From: CAVTJL01 sp963752325
Lineage (GTDB): Bacteria; Pseudomonadota; Alphaproteobacteria; Geminicoccales; Geminicoccaceae
NCBI GenBank assembly: GCA_963752325.1
Contig: CAVVXU010000004.1
Location: forward strand, 124,001 to 188,000
Length of the DNA stretch: 64,000 nucleotides
Direction of reading: 5' to 3'
Shown here one piece after another: positions 51,670 through 60,976 of this stretch. The notes beneath the pieces were generated by a model that did no database searches, was not told the origin of the DNA, and saw only the letters and a list, made by a program, of their open reading frames with translations. Position numbers and translations under genes: made by a program. Position 1 is the first letter of the stretch. Every line of letters begins with the position of its first letter.

Positions 51670-53922
51670 TCACGCAACGGCCTCGGCTTCGCCTTTCGCC
51701 AGCTGAAGATTGACCACGGCCTTGCGCTTGATGGCGCTGCCGCGGCCGGACAGGCTGGGGTTCGTCATGAAATAGCTGTGCGCGGAGAAGGCCGCGCCCG
51801 TGGTCTGCACGCGGCGGTAGGCGCCGTCCGGTTCCAGCACCCAGCTGCTCGCCGTGTCCTTGAGGTTGGCGATCATCACCTGCGACATGATCTGTTGATG
51901 GACGGTCTCGTTCTCGATCGGCACCAGCGTCTCGACGCGGCGCGATAGGTTGCGCTGCATCCAGTCGGCGGACGAGATGAAGACCTTGGCCTTGCGGGCC
52001 GGAAGGCCGTGGCCGCCGCCGAAGCAGACGATGCGGGAGTGCTCGAGGAAGCGCCCGACGATGCTCTTGACCCGGATGTTGTCCGAGAGGCCCGGCACGC
52101 CCGGGCGCAGGCAGCAGATCCCGCGCACGACGAGGTCGATGGTCACGCCGGCGCACGACGCCTCATAGAGGCGCTTGATGATCTGCTCGTCGACGAGCGC
52201 GTTCAGCTTGGCCCAGATCTGGGCCTTGCGGCCGGCGCGGGCGTGCTCCATCTCCTCGCCGATGAGGCGCATCAGCGTCTCGCGGAGGTTGACCGGCGCG
52301 AGCGCGATCCTCTCGAGCGCCTTGGGCTCGGCATAGCCGGTCATGAAGTTGAAGGCTTTGGCCGCATCGTGGCCCAGCGCCCGATCGCAGGTGAAGAACG
52401 ACAGATCGGTGTAGATCCTGGCGGTGATCGGGTGATAGTTGCCCGTGCCGAAGTGGCAGTAGCTGCGCAGCTGGCCGCCCTCGCGCCGGACCACCATCGA
52501 GACCTTGGCGTGGGTCTTGAGCGTGATGAAGCCGTAGACGACCTGCACGCCGGCACGCTCGAGGTTGCGGGCCCAGCGGATGTTGCGCTCCTCGTCGAAC
52601 CGCGCCTTGAGCTCGACGAGAGCCGTCACCGACTTGCCGGCCTCGGCCGCCTCGATCAGCGCCGCGACGACGGGGCTGTCCTCGCTCGTTCGGTAAAGTG
52701 TCTGCTTGATGGCCACCACGGCGGGGTCGCGCGCCGCCTGCAGGACGAACTGGACCACCACGTCGAAGCTCTCATAGGGGTGGTGGACCACGAAATCCTT
52801 GTGGCGGATGGCGGCGAAGCAGTCGCCGCCGAAGTCCTTGATCCGCTCGGGAAAGCGCGGCGCGTAGGGCGGGAAGAGGAGATCCGGGCGCTCCTTGCCG
52901 ATCACCTGGGTGGCATCGGCGATGCCGAGAATGCCGTCGACGACGAAGGTGTCCTCCCGGGGCACGCTCAGATGATCGACGAGAAACTCGCGCACCCGCT
53001 CGGGCATGCTGGCATCGATCATCAGCCGGATGACGGATCCGCGCCGCCGTCGCTTGATCAGCGTCTCGAACAGCCGGGCGAGATCCTCGGCCTCCTCCTC
53101 GATCTCGATGTCGCTGTCGCGAAGCACCCGGAAGTGGCCGACGCTCTGCACCTCGAACCCCGGGAACAGGATGTCGGCGAAGTGCCGGATCAGCTGCTCG
53201 ATGCGCACATAGCGCAGGCTGTCGCCCGGCACCCGGAGGAAGCGCTCGAGCTGGCCCGGCAGAAGGACGAGGCCGTCGATGGGCTCGCCCTTGGGCCGGA
53301 GCAGCTCCATGACGACGCCCATGCCGCGGTTGGGAATGAACGGGAACGGATGCGTCGGATCGATCGCGATCGGCGTGAGCACGGCAAGCGCCTCGTCGAG
53401 GAAGCGCGTGCGAAGATCCTCGCGCTCGTCCTCCGACAGCTCCTCGATGTCGAGAATCTCGACCTCCTGCCGACGCAGCAGGCGGGTCAGCTCATGCCAG
53501 CAGCGCTGCTGGTCGACGATCACCCGCGCGACCCGCTCGTTGATCGCCGCCAGCTGCTCCGGCGGCGTCATGCCGTCGACGCTGAGCGTCGACACCCCGC
53601 CGTTGACGAGGCCTTTGAGGCCGGCGACGCGGACCATGTAGAACTCGTCGAGATTGCTCGCCGAGATGGAGAGGAACCGGAGGCGCTCGAGCAGCGGATG
53701 CGATGGGTTGTACGCCTCCTCGAGAACGCGCTCATTGAAGGCGAGCCAGGAAAGCTCGCGGTTGATAAAGTGGGCGGGGCGCAGCTCCAGCCCGCTCGAC
53801 GCCGCCTCGCGCTCGCAGTCCTCCGCCCGCTCGACCAGCGGCGCGACCACGGTCGCCGCTTCCGTCTCCATCACCTGCTCCCCGGCGAGCTCAACGCTTC
53901 CAACACTATGGGTTGTAGCCAT
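51670..53922 (-). CDS. ppk: Polyphosphate kinase Ppk1
   Basis: A 750-residue enzyme that makes polyphosphate from ATP. It begins MATTHSVGSVEL at 53922, although METEAATVV downstream is possible. Domains: N-terminal PINRELSWLAFNERVLEEA-like block (FINRELSWLAFNERVLEEA), head domain, then the phospholipase-D-like catalytic pair with autophosphorylated His in LKTHAKVSMVV and a second active-site His in RFLEHSRIVCFG, and VVHHPYESFDVVVQFVLQA. Upstream sequence in the same frame is non-coding and shared with the divergent sixA promoter area. Confidence 0.95.
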   Translation of the reverse strand: MATTHSVGSVELAGEQVMETEAATVVAPLVERAEDCEREAASSGLELRPAHFINRELSWLAFNERVLEEAYNPSHPLLERLRFLSISASNLDEFYMVRVAGLKGLVNGGVSTLSVDGMTPPEQLAAINERVARVIVDQQRCWHELTRLLRRQEVEILDIEELSEDEREDLRTRFLDEALAVLTPIAIDPTHPFPFIPNRGMGVVMELLRPKGEPIDGLVLLPGQLERFLRVPGDSLRYVRIEQLIRHFADILFPGFEVQSVGHFRVLRDSDIEIEEEAEDLARLFETLIKRRRRGSVIRLMIDASMPERVREFLVDHLSVPREDTFVVDGILGIADATQVIGKERPDLLFPPYAPRFPERIKDFGGDCFAAIRHKDFVVHHPYESFDVVVQFVLQAARDPAVVAIKQTLYRTSEDSPVVAALIEAAEAGKSVTALVELKARFDEERNIRWARNLERAGVQVVYGFITLKTHAKVSMVVRREGGQLRSYCHFGTGNYHPITARIYTDLSFFTCDRALGHDAAKAFNFMTGYAEPKALERIALAPVNLRETLMRLIGEEMEHARAGRKAQIWAKLNALVDEQIIKRLYEASCAGVTIDLVVRGICCLRPGVPGLSDNIRVKSIVGRFLEHSRIVCFGGGHGLPARKAKVFISSADWMQRNLSRRVETLVPIENETVHQQIMSQVMIANLKDTASSWVLEPDGAYRRVQTTGAAFSAHSYFMTNPSLSGRGSAIKRKAVVNLQLAKGEAEAVA

Positions 53923-53985
53923 GAGCCGCCACTGTGCCAATGTCGTTACGATAGGCTCTTCAAGGCTGCCCCGGAGACTTTCTCG

Positions 53986-54507
53986 ATGCGCGAGCTGCTG
54001 CTCTTTCGTCACGCCAAGGCCCTGCGTGACCTGCCGGAGGCCCGGGACCACGAGCGGGACCTGGCACCGCGTGGCGAGCGGGCCGCACGGCAGATGGGTG
54101 AGCTTCTTGTCGAGCACCGGATCGTCCCGGACCTCGTCCTCTGCTCGACCGCGCGTCGGACGGTCCGCACGGTCGAGCTCGCAGCCGAGGCCTGGGTTTC
54201 CCAGCCGTCGGTGCGTTTCCTGAAGTCCCTCTACCTCGCCGCTCCGAGCCGTCTGCTCGAGACCGTTCAACGGCAGCCGGCCAGCGTCGGGCGGCTGATG
54301 GTCGTGGGGCACAACCCCGGCCTCCAGCAGCTCGCTCTCGGGCTGCTCGCCAAGGACGACGCGGTCTCCGCGAGCGGTGGGCTCGCTCAGAAGTTTCCCA
54401 CCGCCGCGTTGGCGCTTGTCGCGTTCGACGTCGACGATTGGGGCTCCGTGCAGCTCGCCAGCGGCCGGCTGGCCGCCCTTTGGAAGCCGCGCGATCTGGA
54501 GGCCTAG
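53986..54507 (+). CDS. sixA: SixA-type histidine phosphatase
   Basis: A 173-residue protein of the histidine phosphatase superfamily. The phosphohistidine motif is MRELLLFRHAKALR (RHA instead of RHG, usual in SixA), with LAPRGERAARQMGELL, DLVLCSTARRTVRT and the second His in LMVVGHNPGLQQL. SixA dephosphorylates phosphohistidines of phosphorelay or PTS proteins; the target here is unknown. It is divergent from ppk and convergent with mazG, 3' ends overlapping by 4 bases. Confidence 0.9.
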   Translation: MRELLLFRHAKALRDLPEARDHERDLAPRGERAARQMGELLVEHRIVPDLVLCSTARRTVRTVELAAEAWVSQPSVRFLKSLYLAAPSRLLETVQRQPASVGRLMVVGHNPGLQQLALGLLAKDDAVSASGGLAQKFPTAALALVAFDVDDWGSVQLASGRLAALWKPRDLEA

Positions 54508-55268
54508 CGCTCGCGTGCCTTGACCTCGTCCCAGAGCCGATCGAGCTCCGTCAGACCGACCCCCTCCGGGCCGCCATCCATGCCGCGTGCCGCCGCCTCG
54601 ACGGCGCGAAAGCGTCGCTCGAACTTCGCGTTTGCCTGACGGAGAGCGACCTCGGCATCAAGGCCCAGATGGCGGCCGAGGTTGGTCACGGCGAACAGGA
54701 GGTCGCCCAGCTCCTCGGCCTTCCGGTCGGTCGAGCCGCCCTCGATCTCGGCCTCGAGCTCGCCCAGCTCCTCGCGGATCTTGGCCAGCACGGGCGCTGC
54801 AGCTGCCCAGTCAAAGCCGATGCGGGCCGCGCGCTTCTGGAGCTTCCCGGCGCGGGTGAGGGCGGGAAGGCCCACGGGAACGTCGTCGAGCACGCTCGGC
54901 TCGCTGCCGAGCAGGGCGGCCCTTCGGGCACGCTCCTCCGCCTTCGTCGCCTCCCAGGCGCGATGCTGGGCGGCGGCGCTGTCGACCGTCGCGTCGCCGA
55001 ATACATGCGGGTGGCGGCGGATCATCTTGTCGGCGATGCCGTGCGCCACACGGTCGAAGTCGAAGCGCCCCTCCTCCTCGGCCATGCGCGCGTGGTAGAC
55101 GACCTGGAGGAGCAGATCGCCCAGCTCGGTCTCGAGCTCGTCATAGGCGCCGCGCTCGATGGCGTCGGCGACCTCATAGGCCTCCTCGATCGTATAGGGC
55201 GCTATCGAGGCGAAGCTCTGCTCGATGTCCCAGGGGCATCCCGTCTCCGGGTCGCGCAGCCGCCGCAT
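54504..55268 (-). CDS. mazG: Nucleoside triphosphate pyrophosphohydrolase MazG
   Basis: A 254-residue tandem MazG protein that removes pyrophosphate from (d)NTPs. First domain: LRDPETGCPWDIEQSFASIA, TIEEAYEVADAIE and ELETELGDLLLQVVYHARM. Second: LAKIREELGELEAEIEGG, EELGDLLFAVTNLGRHLGLD and ALRQANAKFERRF. The EExxE/ExxD metal sites are intact in both. The frame is open upstream (RGIDRLIEV) to the xseA stop without a start codon; the real start may be a TTG overlapping that stop in another frame, implying one more indel. Confidence 0.92.
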   Translation of the reverse strand: MRRLRDPETGCPWDIEQSFASIAPYTIEEAYEVADAIERGAYDELETELGDLLLQVVYHARMAEEEGRFDFDRVAHGIADKMIRRHPHVFGDATVDSAAAQHRAWEATKAEERARRAALLGSEPSVLDDVPVGLPALTRAGKLQKRAARIGFDWAAAAPVLAKIREELGELEAEIEGGSTDRKAEELGDLLFAVTNLGRHLGLDAEVALRQANAKFERRFRAVEAAARGMDGGPEGVGLTELDRLWDEVKARER

Positions 55269-55316
55269 GACCTCGATGAGCCGGTCGATCCCGCGCCCGT
55301 CTTCCGGACGCTTCGC

Positions 55317-56786
55317 TCAAAGAAGGCTTCCCTGCTCGGGGCCGCGCCCGGCACGGCGCCGGCTCCGGCCGGCGGCGCGCTGAACGGCGAGGCTGCCGTC
55401 GTGGAACTGGATCTCGAGCTCCTGCTCGCCCGAGGCGGCGGCGAGGCTGGGGATCACCCTGCCGTCGGGCCGGCCGCGGACGATCGCGTAGCCGCGCTCG
55501 AGCACACGCTCGTGGCCGAGGCTCTGGAGCAGGCTCGCCTCGCGCGCGAGGCGCTGGCCCGCGTCCGCCAGAAGCTTGCCCACGGCCGCATCGAGCCTCG
55601 TCCCCTCGCGGTCCACCGCGCGGCGGCCTTCGCCCGCCAGCCGGAAGATCGGCTCGGCCGAGAGGCGTCCCGCAAGAGCCGCGAGGTCGCGCTCGCTCCT
55701 CGCCAGGCGGTCGCGCATCAGCTCGTCCAGTCGCATGCCGCGATTGCCGAGACGCTCGGTCTGGGCCCGGACGACCTCGACGGGCGTCCGCAGGCGGAGT
55801 CTCTCCGCCAGATCGTCCAGCCGTTGGGCCGCCATGCCCAGCAGCTGACGCGGCTCCGGCAGGCCGCGGCGCAGGCCCTCGACCTCGCGCCCGAGATCGC
55901 GCAGGAGGCGTCGGACGGCGGTGTCGTTCCGGAGGCCGGCCTCCGCGACGCGCCCGTTAAGCTCGCTCCTCACGGGAACGGCGATCTCGGCCGCCGCCGT
56001 CGGCGTCGGGGCGCGGCGATCGCTCGCAAGATCGATCAGCGTCGTGTCGGTCTCGTGGCCGACCGCCGAGATGAGCGGGATCCGGCATTCGGCCGCGGCC
56101 CGCACCACGGCCTCCTCGTTGAACGCCCAGAGATCCTCGATCGACCCGCCGCCGCGGGCGACGATCAGGAGGTCGGGGCGCGGCACCTTGCCGCCGGCCG
56201 GCAGGGCGTCGAAGCCGCGGATCGCTGCCGCCACCTGATCGGCAGCGCCCTCGCCCTGGACGAGGACGGGCCAGAGCAGGACGCGCCGCGGGAAGCGCTC
56301 GGCCAGGCGATGAAGAATGTCGCGGATCACCGCTCCGGTGGGCGAGGTGACGATGCCGATCACGTCCGGGAGGAAGGGCAGCGGCTTCTTGCGGGCCGGA
56401 TCGAACAGCCCCTCGGCCTCGAGCTTTCGCCGGCGCTCCTCGAGCAGCGCCATGAGGGCGCCGACACCGGCCGGCGCCATCTGCTCGACGACAATCTGGT
56501 ACTTGGAGCGGCCGGGAAAGGTGGTGAGCCTGCCGCTGCAGACGACCTCGAGCCCGTCGGCCGGCTCGAAGCCGAGCCGGGGCAGGGTGCCACGCCAGCA
56601 CACCGCATCCAGCACCGCCTTGTCGTCCTTGAGCGAGAAGTAGAGGTGGCCGGACGCGGCGCGCTTGAATCCCGACAGCTCGCCCCGGACGCGCACGAGC
56701 CCGTAGACATCCTCGACCGTCCGCTTGAGCGCGAAGGCGAGCTCGCTGACGCTGTACTCGGCGACGTTGGTGGCTGGCTGAAGCAT
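55317..56786 (-). CDS. xseA: Exodeoxyribonuclease VII large subunit
   Basis: A 489-residue catalytic subunit of exonuclease VII, which degrades single-stranded DNA in repair. The N-terminal OB fold contains YSVSELAFALKRTVEDVYG and VRVRGELSGFKRAASGHLYF. The catalytic domain has RPDLLIVARGGGSIEDLWAFNEE split near residue 190 and LISAVGHETDTTLIDLASDRRAPTPTAAAE near 235. A long coiled coil follows, ending in ERGYAIVRGRPDGRVI. Intact. mazG follows downstream; the small subunit XseB is not in the window. Confidence 0.95.
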   Translation of the reverse strand: MLQPATNVAEYSVSELAFALKRTVEDVYGLVRVRGELSGFKRAASGHLYFSLKDDKAVLDAVCWRGTLPRLGFEPADGLEVVCSGRLTTFPGRSKYQIVVEQMAPAGVGALMALLEERRRKLEAEGLFDPARKKPLPFLPDVIGIVTSPTGAVIRDILHRLAERFPRRVLLWPVLVQGEGAADQVAAAIRGFDALPAGGKVPRPDLLIVARGGGSIEDLWAFNEEAVVRAAAECRIPLISAVGHETDTTLIDLASDRRAPTPTAAAEIAVPVRSELNGRVAEAGLRNDTAVRRLLRDLGREVEGLRRGLPEPRQLLGMAAQRLDDLAERLRLRTPVEVVRAQTERLGNRGMRLDELMRDRLARSERDLAALAGRLSAEPIFRLAGEGRRAVDREGTRLDAAVGKLLADAGQRLAREASLLQSLGHERVLERGYAIVRGRPDGRVIPSLAAASGEQELEIQFHDGSLAVQRAAGRSRRRAGRGPEQGSLL

Positions 56787-56941
56787 GCTCCTCGTCTAGC
56801 AGGCCCCCCGCCCGGGATGAACCGCGGTCTTGGCTCGACGGACAATGTGGTCGCAGGCTGGGCGCAACGATCGGTCAGCAGGCTCCCGGCATCCCGCCGC
56901 GACGCACGACATCGCTCAGGCCGAGCGGCTGTGCCCAACTC

Positions 56942-57367
56942 TCACTCAGGCTCGAATCCTTCCGGCGCCAGCTCGAAGCCGGCGAACTCGAACGCCGGTG
57001 CCACCACGCAGGACACGAGAGCCCAGCCATCGAGGGGTGTCGCGGACTGCCAGGCGGCCGCGGGGATCGTCACCTGAGGCCGCTGGCCGCGACCCAGGTC
57101 GGGGCCGAGCTCGATCATCTGTCGGTCTTTCCCGGAGATGGCCAGCTCGAGCCGGAGGGCCGTCCCGGCGTGCCACAGCCACAGCTCGGTCGCATCGACC
57201 CGATGCCAGTGCGATCGCTGGTGCTCCTCAAGCAGAAAGTAGATCGCCGTCGCGTGGCCACGCCCGCCGTCCGTGCCGACGTCGCGAAAGGTCTCGCCGA
57301 ACCATCCGCCCTCGGGATGAGGCTGGAGGCCCAGGGTCTGGATGATCTCCTGTGGTGTGACGTCCAT
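56942..57367 (-). CDS. Cupin, DUF985 family
   Basis: A 141-residue small beta-barrel protein. MDVTPQEIIQTLGLQPHPEGGWFGETFR carries the family start, then AIYFLLEEHQRSHWHRVDATELWLWHAG with the cupin-like H-W-H-x4-E metal-ligand pattern, and GWALVSCVVAPAFEFAGFEL near the end. DUF985 proteins are structurally cupins with no established reaction. It stands alone on the minus strand in the accessory end of the window. Confidence 0.88.
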   Translation of the reverse strand: MDVTPQEIIQTLGLQPHPEGGWFGETFRDVGTDGGRGHATAIYFLLEEHQRSHWHRVDATELWLWHAGTALRLELAISGKDRQMIELGPDLGRGQRPQVTIPAAAWQSATPLDGWALVSCVVAPAFEFAGFELAPEGFEPE

Positions 57368-57597
57368 GCTCGCCTCCCTGCCGTCATCCTCGTTACCGCT
57401 CGGGCCAGGACAGCAACAGCGCCGATCGACCGTCAAGCCCGCCGGTCGAAGGAGCGTCGCGCCGGGCGACGGCACATCTGCCATCCGACAGGCCATCCGC
57501 CATACCCCGACGGGCCCTCGGGCCCCGAGGAGGTCCCGTGTCGAAGAGGCACACAGGCTACCGTGTGTCCGGCCGCTGCGCGCCGGCACCGGGCGGC

Positions 57598-58098
57598 TCA
57601 GGCTTCGGGGCCGGCGGGATCGCCTTTCTCGTGTGGCACAGCAGGCGCCAGCGTCATCTGCTCGCCACGGCCCCTGGCCATGTCGATGAGCAGGGGCGCC
57701 CTGAGGTTCGGGGCGCCGCTGAGCCCCTCCGCACCTCGCTGGAGGGTGACGATCGCAAAGACGCTCACATCCTGCGGCTCCATGCCGAGCAGACCGGCCG
57801 CTGCCGCGATCGTTCCTCGGCCGTAGACCAGGTCCGGCGCCATGAGCGGCAGAACCACGAAGCATGGCTGGCCCTTCGGCGACGCGAGCAGCATCAGGTC
57901 GGCCCGGCCACCTGGTAACGCCTTGAGCGCGAGCTCCCTCACGCCCGGGAATCCGGGCAGGCCGCGAGGCAGGTCGATGCATCGAGCCTCGCTGCGGCCG
58001 AGGACATGGAGCGGCGTTGCCGCAACCGTCACCCGATCGGGTGCGGCCAGTGGCCAAGAGCCGCCGATGGGAGAGGGCGCTCCGTGAGCAAGTTCCAT
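57598..58098 (-). CDS. fliW: FliW-like protein
   Basis: About 166 residues. The middle matches FliW: CIDLPRGLPGFPGVRELALKAL, LMLLASPKGQPCFVVLP, DVSVFAIVTLQ and the conserved NLRAPLLIDMARGRGEQMTL. FliW binds flagellin and antagonises CsrA. No flagellar gene or csrA lies nearby, so the flagellar role is inference from the fold, and this may be a divergent orphan. Start at ATG 58098 or GTG 58113. The first 45 residues are poorly conserved. Confidence 0.7.
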   Translation of the reverse strand: MELAHGAPSPIGGSWPLAAPDRVTVAATPLHVLGRSEARCIDLPRGLPGFPGVRELALKALPGGRADLMLLASPKGQPCFVVLPLMAPDLVYGRGTIAAAAGLLGMEPQDVSVFAIVTLQRGAEGLSGAPNLRAPLLIDMARGRGEQMTLAPAVPHEKGDPAGPEA

Positions 58099-58294
58099 GC
58101 GCGACACCCGCAAGTGGCCTCGAAGTCGCGTGCATCTTGCCCTGCAGGGGTAAAGAGCCCCTTACCCCAACTTGGAAAACGGCAAGGACGTGCCAGGGGC
58201 CCCTTCAGCCAGGCAGCAGCCTCGATGCCGCGACGGCCGATGGCCGGCGATCGGCCAAGTTCCGTTGGGCGAGGCCGGGAGCCCTGCCACGCAT

Positions 58295-59413
58295 TCAGGG
58301 AGTGCCCTGCGGCAACGCGCCGGCCACGGGCAGGTCGATCGTCGGTGCCTCGCGGAGACGCTGGGGGCCGTAGGTGTTCCAGGCCCACTCGAGCCCGAAG
58401 TCATGGGCGAGGTCGACGACGGTCTGGATGCCCAGGAGCTGGGCAGCGGAGCCGGCGTCCTGCAGGACGAGGAAATTGCCGACATAGGTCGGTGCCGCGG
58501 CGGTCACCGCCTCGGCGACGGTCTTCATCAGCGAGAGCGCCTCGTTGGATATCGGCGTCGCCACGATACGTGGACTCTGGCTCTCGAGCAGGGCCTTTTG
58601 AGCCTGATACTGGTGCTCGTCCAGCACGCCGGCCAGGCGCAGCGCGGCCAGGCGCTCGAGCTTGTCGCGGGCCACCGGCGAGGGGCCGGCGGCAGCCACC
58701 GTCCAGGGCATCGGCATCGGCGCTACGCCCGCCAGGCCATTGTAGAAGCCCAGCCGCACCAACTCCCGCATGCGCTCGAGCCAGCCATCCAACTCGGCGT
58801 CGAACTCGTCGCTTCCGGGCGGCGCCGCTGGTCGCAGGACCGGGTTGAAGTGGTAGCGGACGTCCAGCACCTCGTGGCGGTCGCTCAGCCGGTAGCCGGC
58901 CATCAGCCATTCTCGGGCCGGCACCAGGCCCTGCGCCCGACCGTAGACGGCGGCCGCCCGCCAGGCGTCGGGCGACTCCGGCGTGACCACGTTGCGTACC
59001 GGCGCCACGAAGCCGCAGAAGGTGTGTGCGCCTGCCGCGTCGTAGTTGACGATCGTCGTCAGCTCGACGTCCTCGCCCAGGCACTCGTTGGCCGTGCCCC
59101 AGCCCTCCTCGATCGGTACCACGTTGTGGCTGGCCGCCACGAACGCATCGACGACCTGGCCCGTCCGGTGGAACAGGATCAAAGTCTTGATCGCTCCATA
59201 GGCGTCGGTGGTCATCCGCTCGACCGCGGAATAGCTGCGCGCCACCAGCGTCCAGCTGCCCTCGGGCAGCGCCACCTGCTTGCCGGCAAAGTCGACCCAG
59301 CCGGTAAGCTCGGCCCCGATGGCAGGCGCCCCCTCGGCATGGCTGGCCGAGGGCTTGACGCCCAGCAGCAAGGTCAGCCCCAGAGCGGCCGACAGAATCA
59401 GATGACGCGTCAT
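58295..59413 (-). CDS. Secreted protein of unknown function, first of two paralogues
   Basis: A 372-residue protein. MTRHLILSAALGLTLLLG followed by SASHA is a clear signal peptide, so the mature protein is periplasmic or secreted. The body has LILFHRTGQVVDAFVAASHN, EGWGTANECLGED, HTFCGFVAPVRN, WLMAGYRLSDRHEVLDVRYH and a helical end with a SHOCT-like stretch (RLAGVLDEHQYQAQKALLE). The C-terminal LGIQTVVDLAHDFGLEWAWN vaguely recalls DUF2061. Conserved Cys in NEC and FCGF could form a disulfide. The next gene is a paralogue. I do not recognise a function. Confidence 0.72.
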   Translation of the reverse strand: MTRHLILSAALGLTLLLGVKPSASHAEGAPAIGAELTGWVDFAGKQVALPEGSWTLVARSYSAVERMTTDAYGAIKTLILFHRTGQVVDAFVAASHNVVPIEEGWGTANECLGEDVELTTIVNYDAAGAHTFCGFVAPVRNVVTPESPDAWRAAAVYGRAQGLVPAREWLMAGYRLSDRHEVLDVRYHFNPVLRPAAPPGSDEFDAELDGWLERMRELVRLGFYNGLAGVAPMPMPWTVAAAGPSPVARDKLERLAALRLAGVLDEHQYQAQKALLESQSPRIVATPISNEALSLMKTVAEAVTAAAPTYVGNFLVLQDAGSAAQLLGIQTVVDLAHDFGLEWAWNTYGPQRLREAPTIDLPVAGALPQGTP

Positions 59414-59438
59414 GGCCGCTCCCTGCCTCCGAGCTGCG

Positions 59439-60401
59439 CTACCGTGCATGCCCGGCTCCAGGCAAAACGACTGGCTGGTCGGTCGCCAATCGCCGCGGGC
59501 CCAGCCGCTGCCAAACATATTCGAGGGTCGTATAGCGGATGCCGTCCAGGACCTGATCGAGGGCCCAGATCTGGCTCGCGTTCTGGATCGAGCCCGTATA
59601 GTTCAGGTCCGAGCCGAAATAGGAAATCGCGCCGCTGACCTGGTCGGTGGCCGCCTTGAACGCCGTCAACTGCTCGGCGGTCCAGCGATGCCCGGCGGCA
59701 GGGGCCCTGAGATCCTCGGCAATCGCGCGCTGACGGGCATAGTCCTCTGGCGGCAGCACTTCGGCCGCCGCCAACTGCCCCAGAGCGGTCAGCCTGAGGG
59801 CAAGCTCCGGGTGGAACATCTGGTCGGCCGGGGTCCACGGCATCGGCACTTCGGAGAGCGCCGCAGCCCTGTTCTCGAAGCCCAGCTCGACCGCATAACG
59901 CATGTGCGTGTGCCAGGCGCGCAGATCGTTCACGATGTCAGCCAGCGGCTGTGTGGCGGGGCTCGCAGCCGGTTCCTGGCCTGGCGGCGCGCGCCAGAAC
60001 ATCGCGTGCTCGGCCAGCCCACTTACCGCGCGCCCTGCGCTGCTGGCCGAGGTGGCGCCATAGATGCGGGCGCGCGACCAGTCGCCGCCGAAGCCGTCTG
60101 TCCTTGCGGGCATGCCTGCCAGAGCAGGATCGAAATGGTAGCGGACGTCGAGCGTGTCGCTCAGATCGTTGCGGCGGAAGCCTGCCATCAGCCAAGCGGG
60201 AGGCATGGTGAGATGTTGGGCGGCGGCGAAGGAAACCGCCGCTATCCATGCCGCCGCGTCGCTGTTCTCGACGCTGGTGCTCACCTCATTGACGAAACCA
60301 CAGAAGCTGTGCCCCTCAGCGCCGTCATAGACGGCAGAGTCCAGGAAGTCGGACCGGCGGCATTCGGGTGCAAAGCCCCAGCCATTCTCATGGCTCGCGC
60401 C
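59439..60401 (-). pseudogene. Second paralogue of the secreted protein, 5' end missing
   Basis: The frame continues from the stop at 59439 back to the junction near 60400 without a start that keeps the family N-terminus. Readable blocks line up with the first copy: SHENGWGFAPECRRSD, GHSFCGFVNEV, WLMAGFRRNDLSDTLDVRYH and the end YVWQRLGPRRLATDQPVVLP. Exactly where the first copy has about 115 further N-terminal residues, including the signal peptide, the sequence becomes the aconitase gene on the other strand. A 282-residue internal reading frame from GTG 60284 exists but is not the natural product. Confidence 0.7.
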
Positions 60402-60976
60402 GCGGCAACCACGAGGTCATGATGCGGGGCACGTTTGCCAATATCCGCATCAAGAACGAGATGCTGGCCGGCAAGGAGGGCGGTCTTACCATTCTCCAGC
60501 CCGACGGCACCGAGATGTCGATCTATGACGCGGCCATGGAGTACGCGAGGCGCAACGTGCCGCTCGTGGTGGTGGCCGGCCAGGAATATGGCACCGGCTC
60601 GTCGCGCGACTGGGCGGCGAAGGGTACCCTTCTTCTGGGCGTGAAGGCGGTGATCGCCGAGAGCTTCGAGCGCATCCACCGGTCGAACCTCGTCGGCATG
60701 GGCGTGCTGCCGCTGACCTTCAAGGACGGCATGACGCGCAAGAGCCTCGCGCTCGACGGCAGCGAGGTGCTCGACATCGAGGGCCTCGAGGCCGGCCTCA
60801 AGCCGCGCATGGAGGCGAACGTCACCATCACCCGCAAGGACGGCACGAAGGAACAGATAAAACTTCTGTGCCGGCTCGATACGCTGGACGAGGTCGAGTA
60901 CTACCGCCATGGCGGCATCCTGCAGTTCGTGCTCAGGATGCTCCTGGCCCAGAGCGGCACCGCCGGCAGCGCCTGA
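60396..60976 (+). pseudogene. acnA: Aconitate hydratase, C-terminal fragment only
   Basis: Only the last 190 or so residues of a roughly 890-residue aconitase are present. SRRGNHEVMMRGTFANIRIK begins at the junction, followed by MSIYDAAMEYARRNVPLVVV, the swivel-domain signature GQEYGTGSSRDWAAKGTLLL, FERIHRSNLVGMGVLPL and GGILQFVLRMLL at the end. The [4Fe-4S] cysteines and most active-site residues lie in the missing part, so this piece cannot work alone. The codons upstream of the junction belong to the minus-strand paralogue. Either a rearrangement or an assembly join. Confidence 0.85.

Noticed and set aside
52009..53985. Plus-strand frame antisense to ppk and continuous with sixA
   Set aside because: Only the part from ATG 53986 has similarity (SixA). 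The upstream 660 codons are the mirror of ppk.
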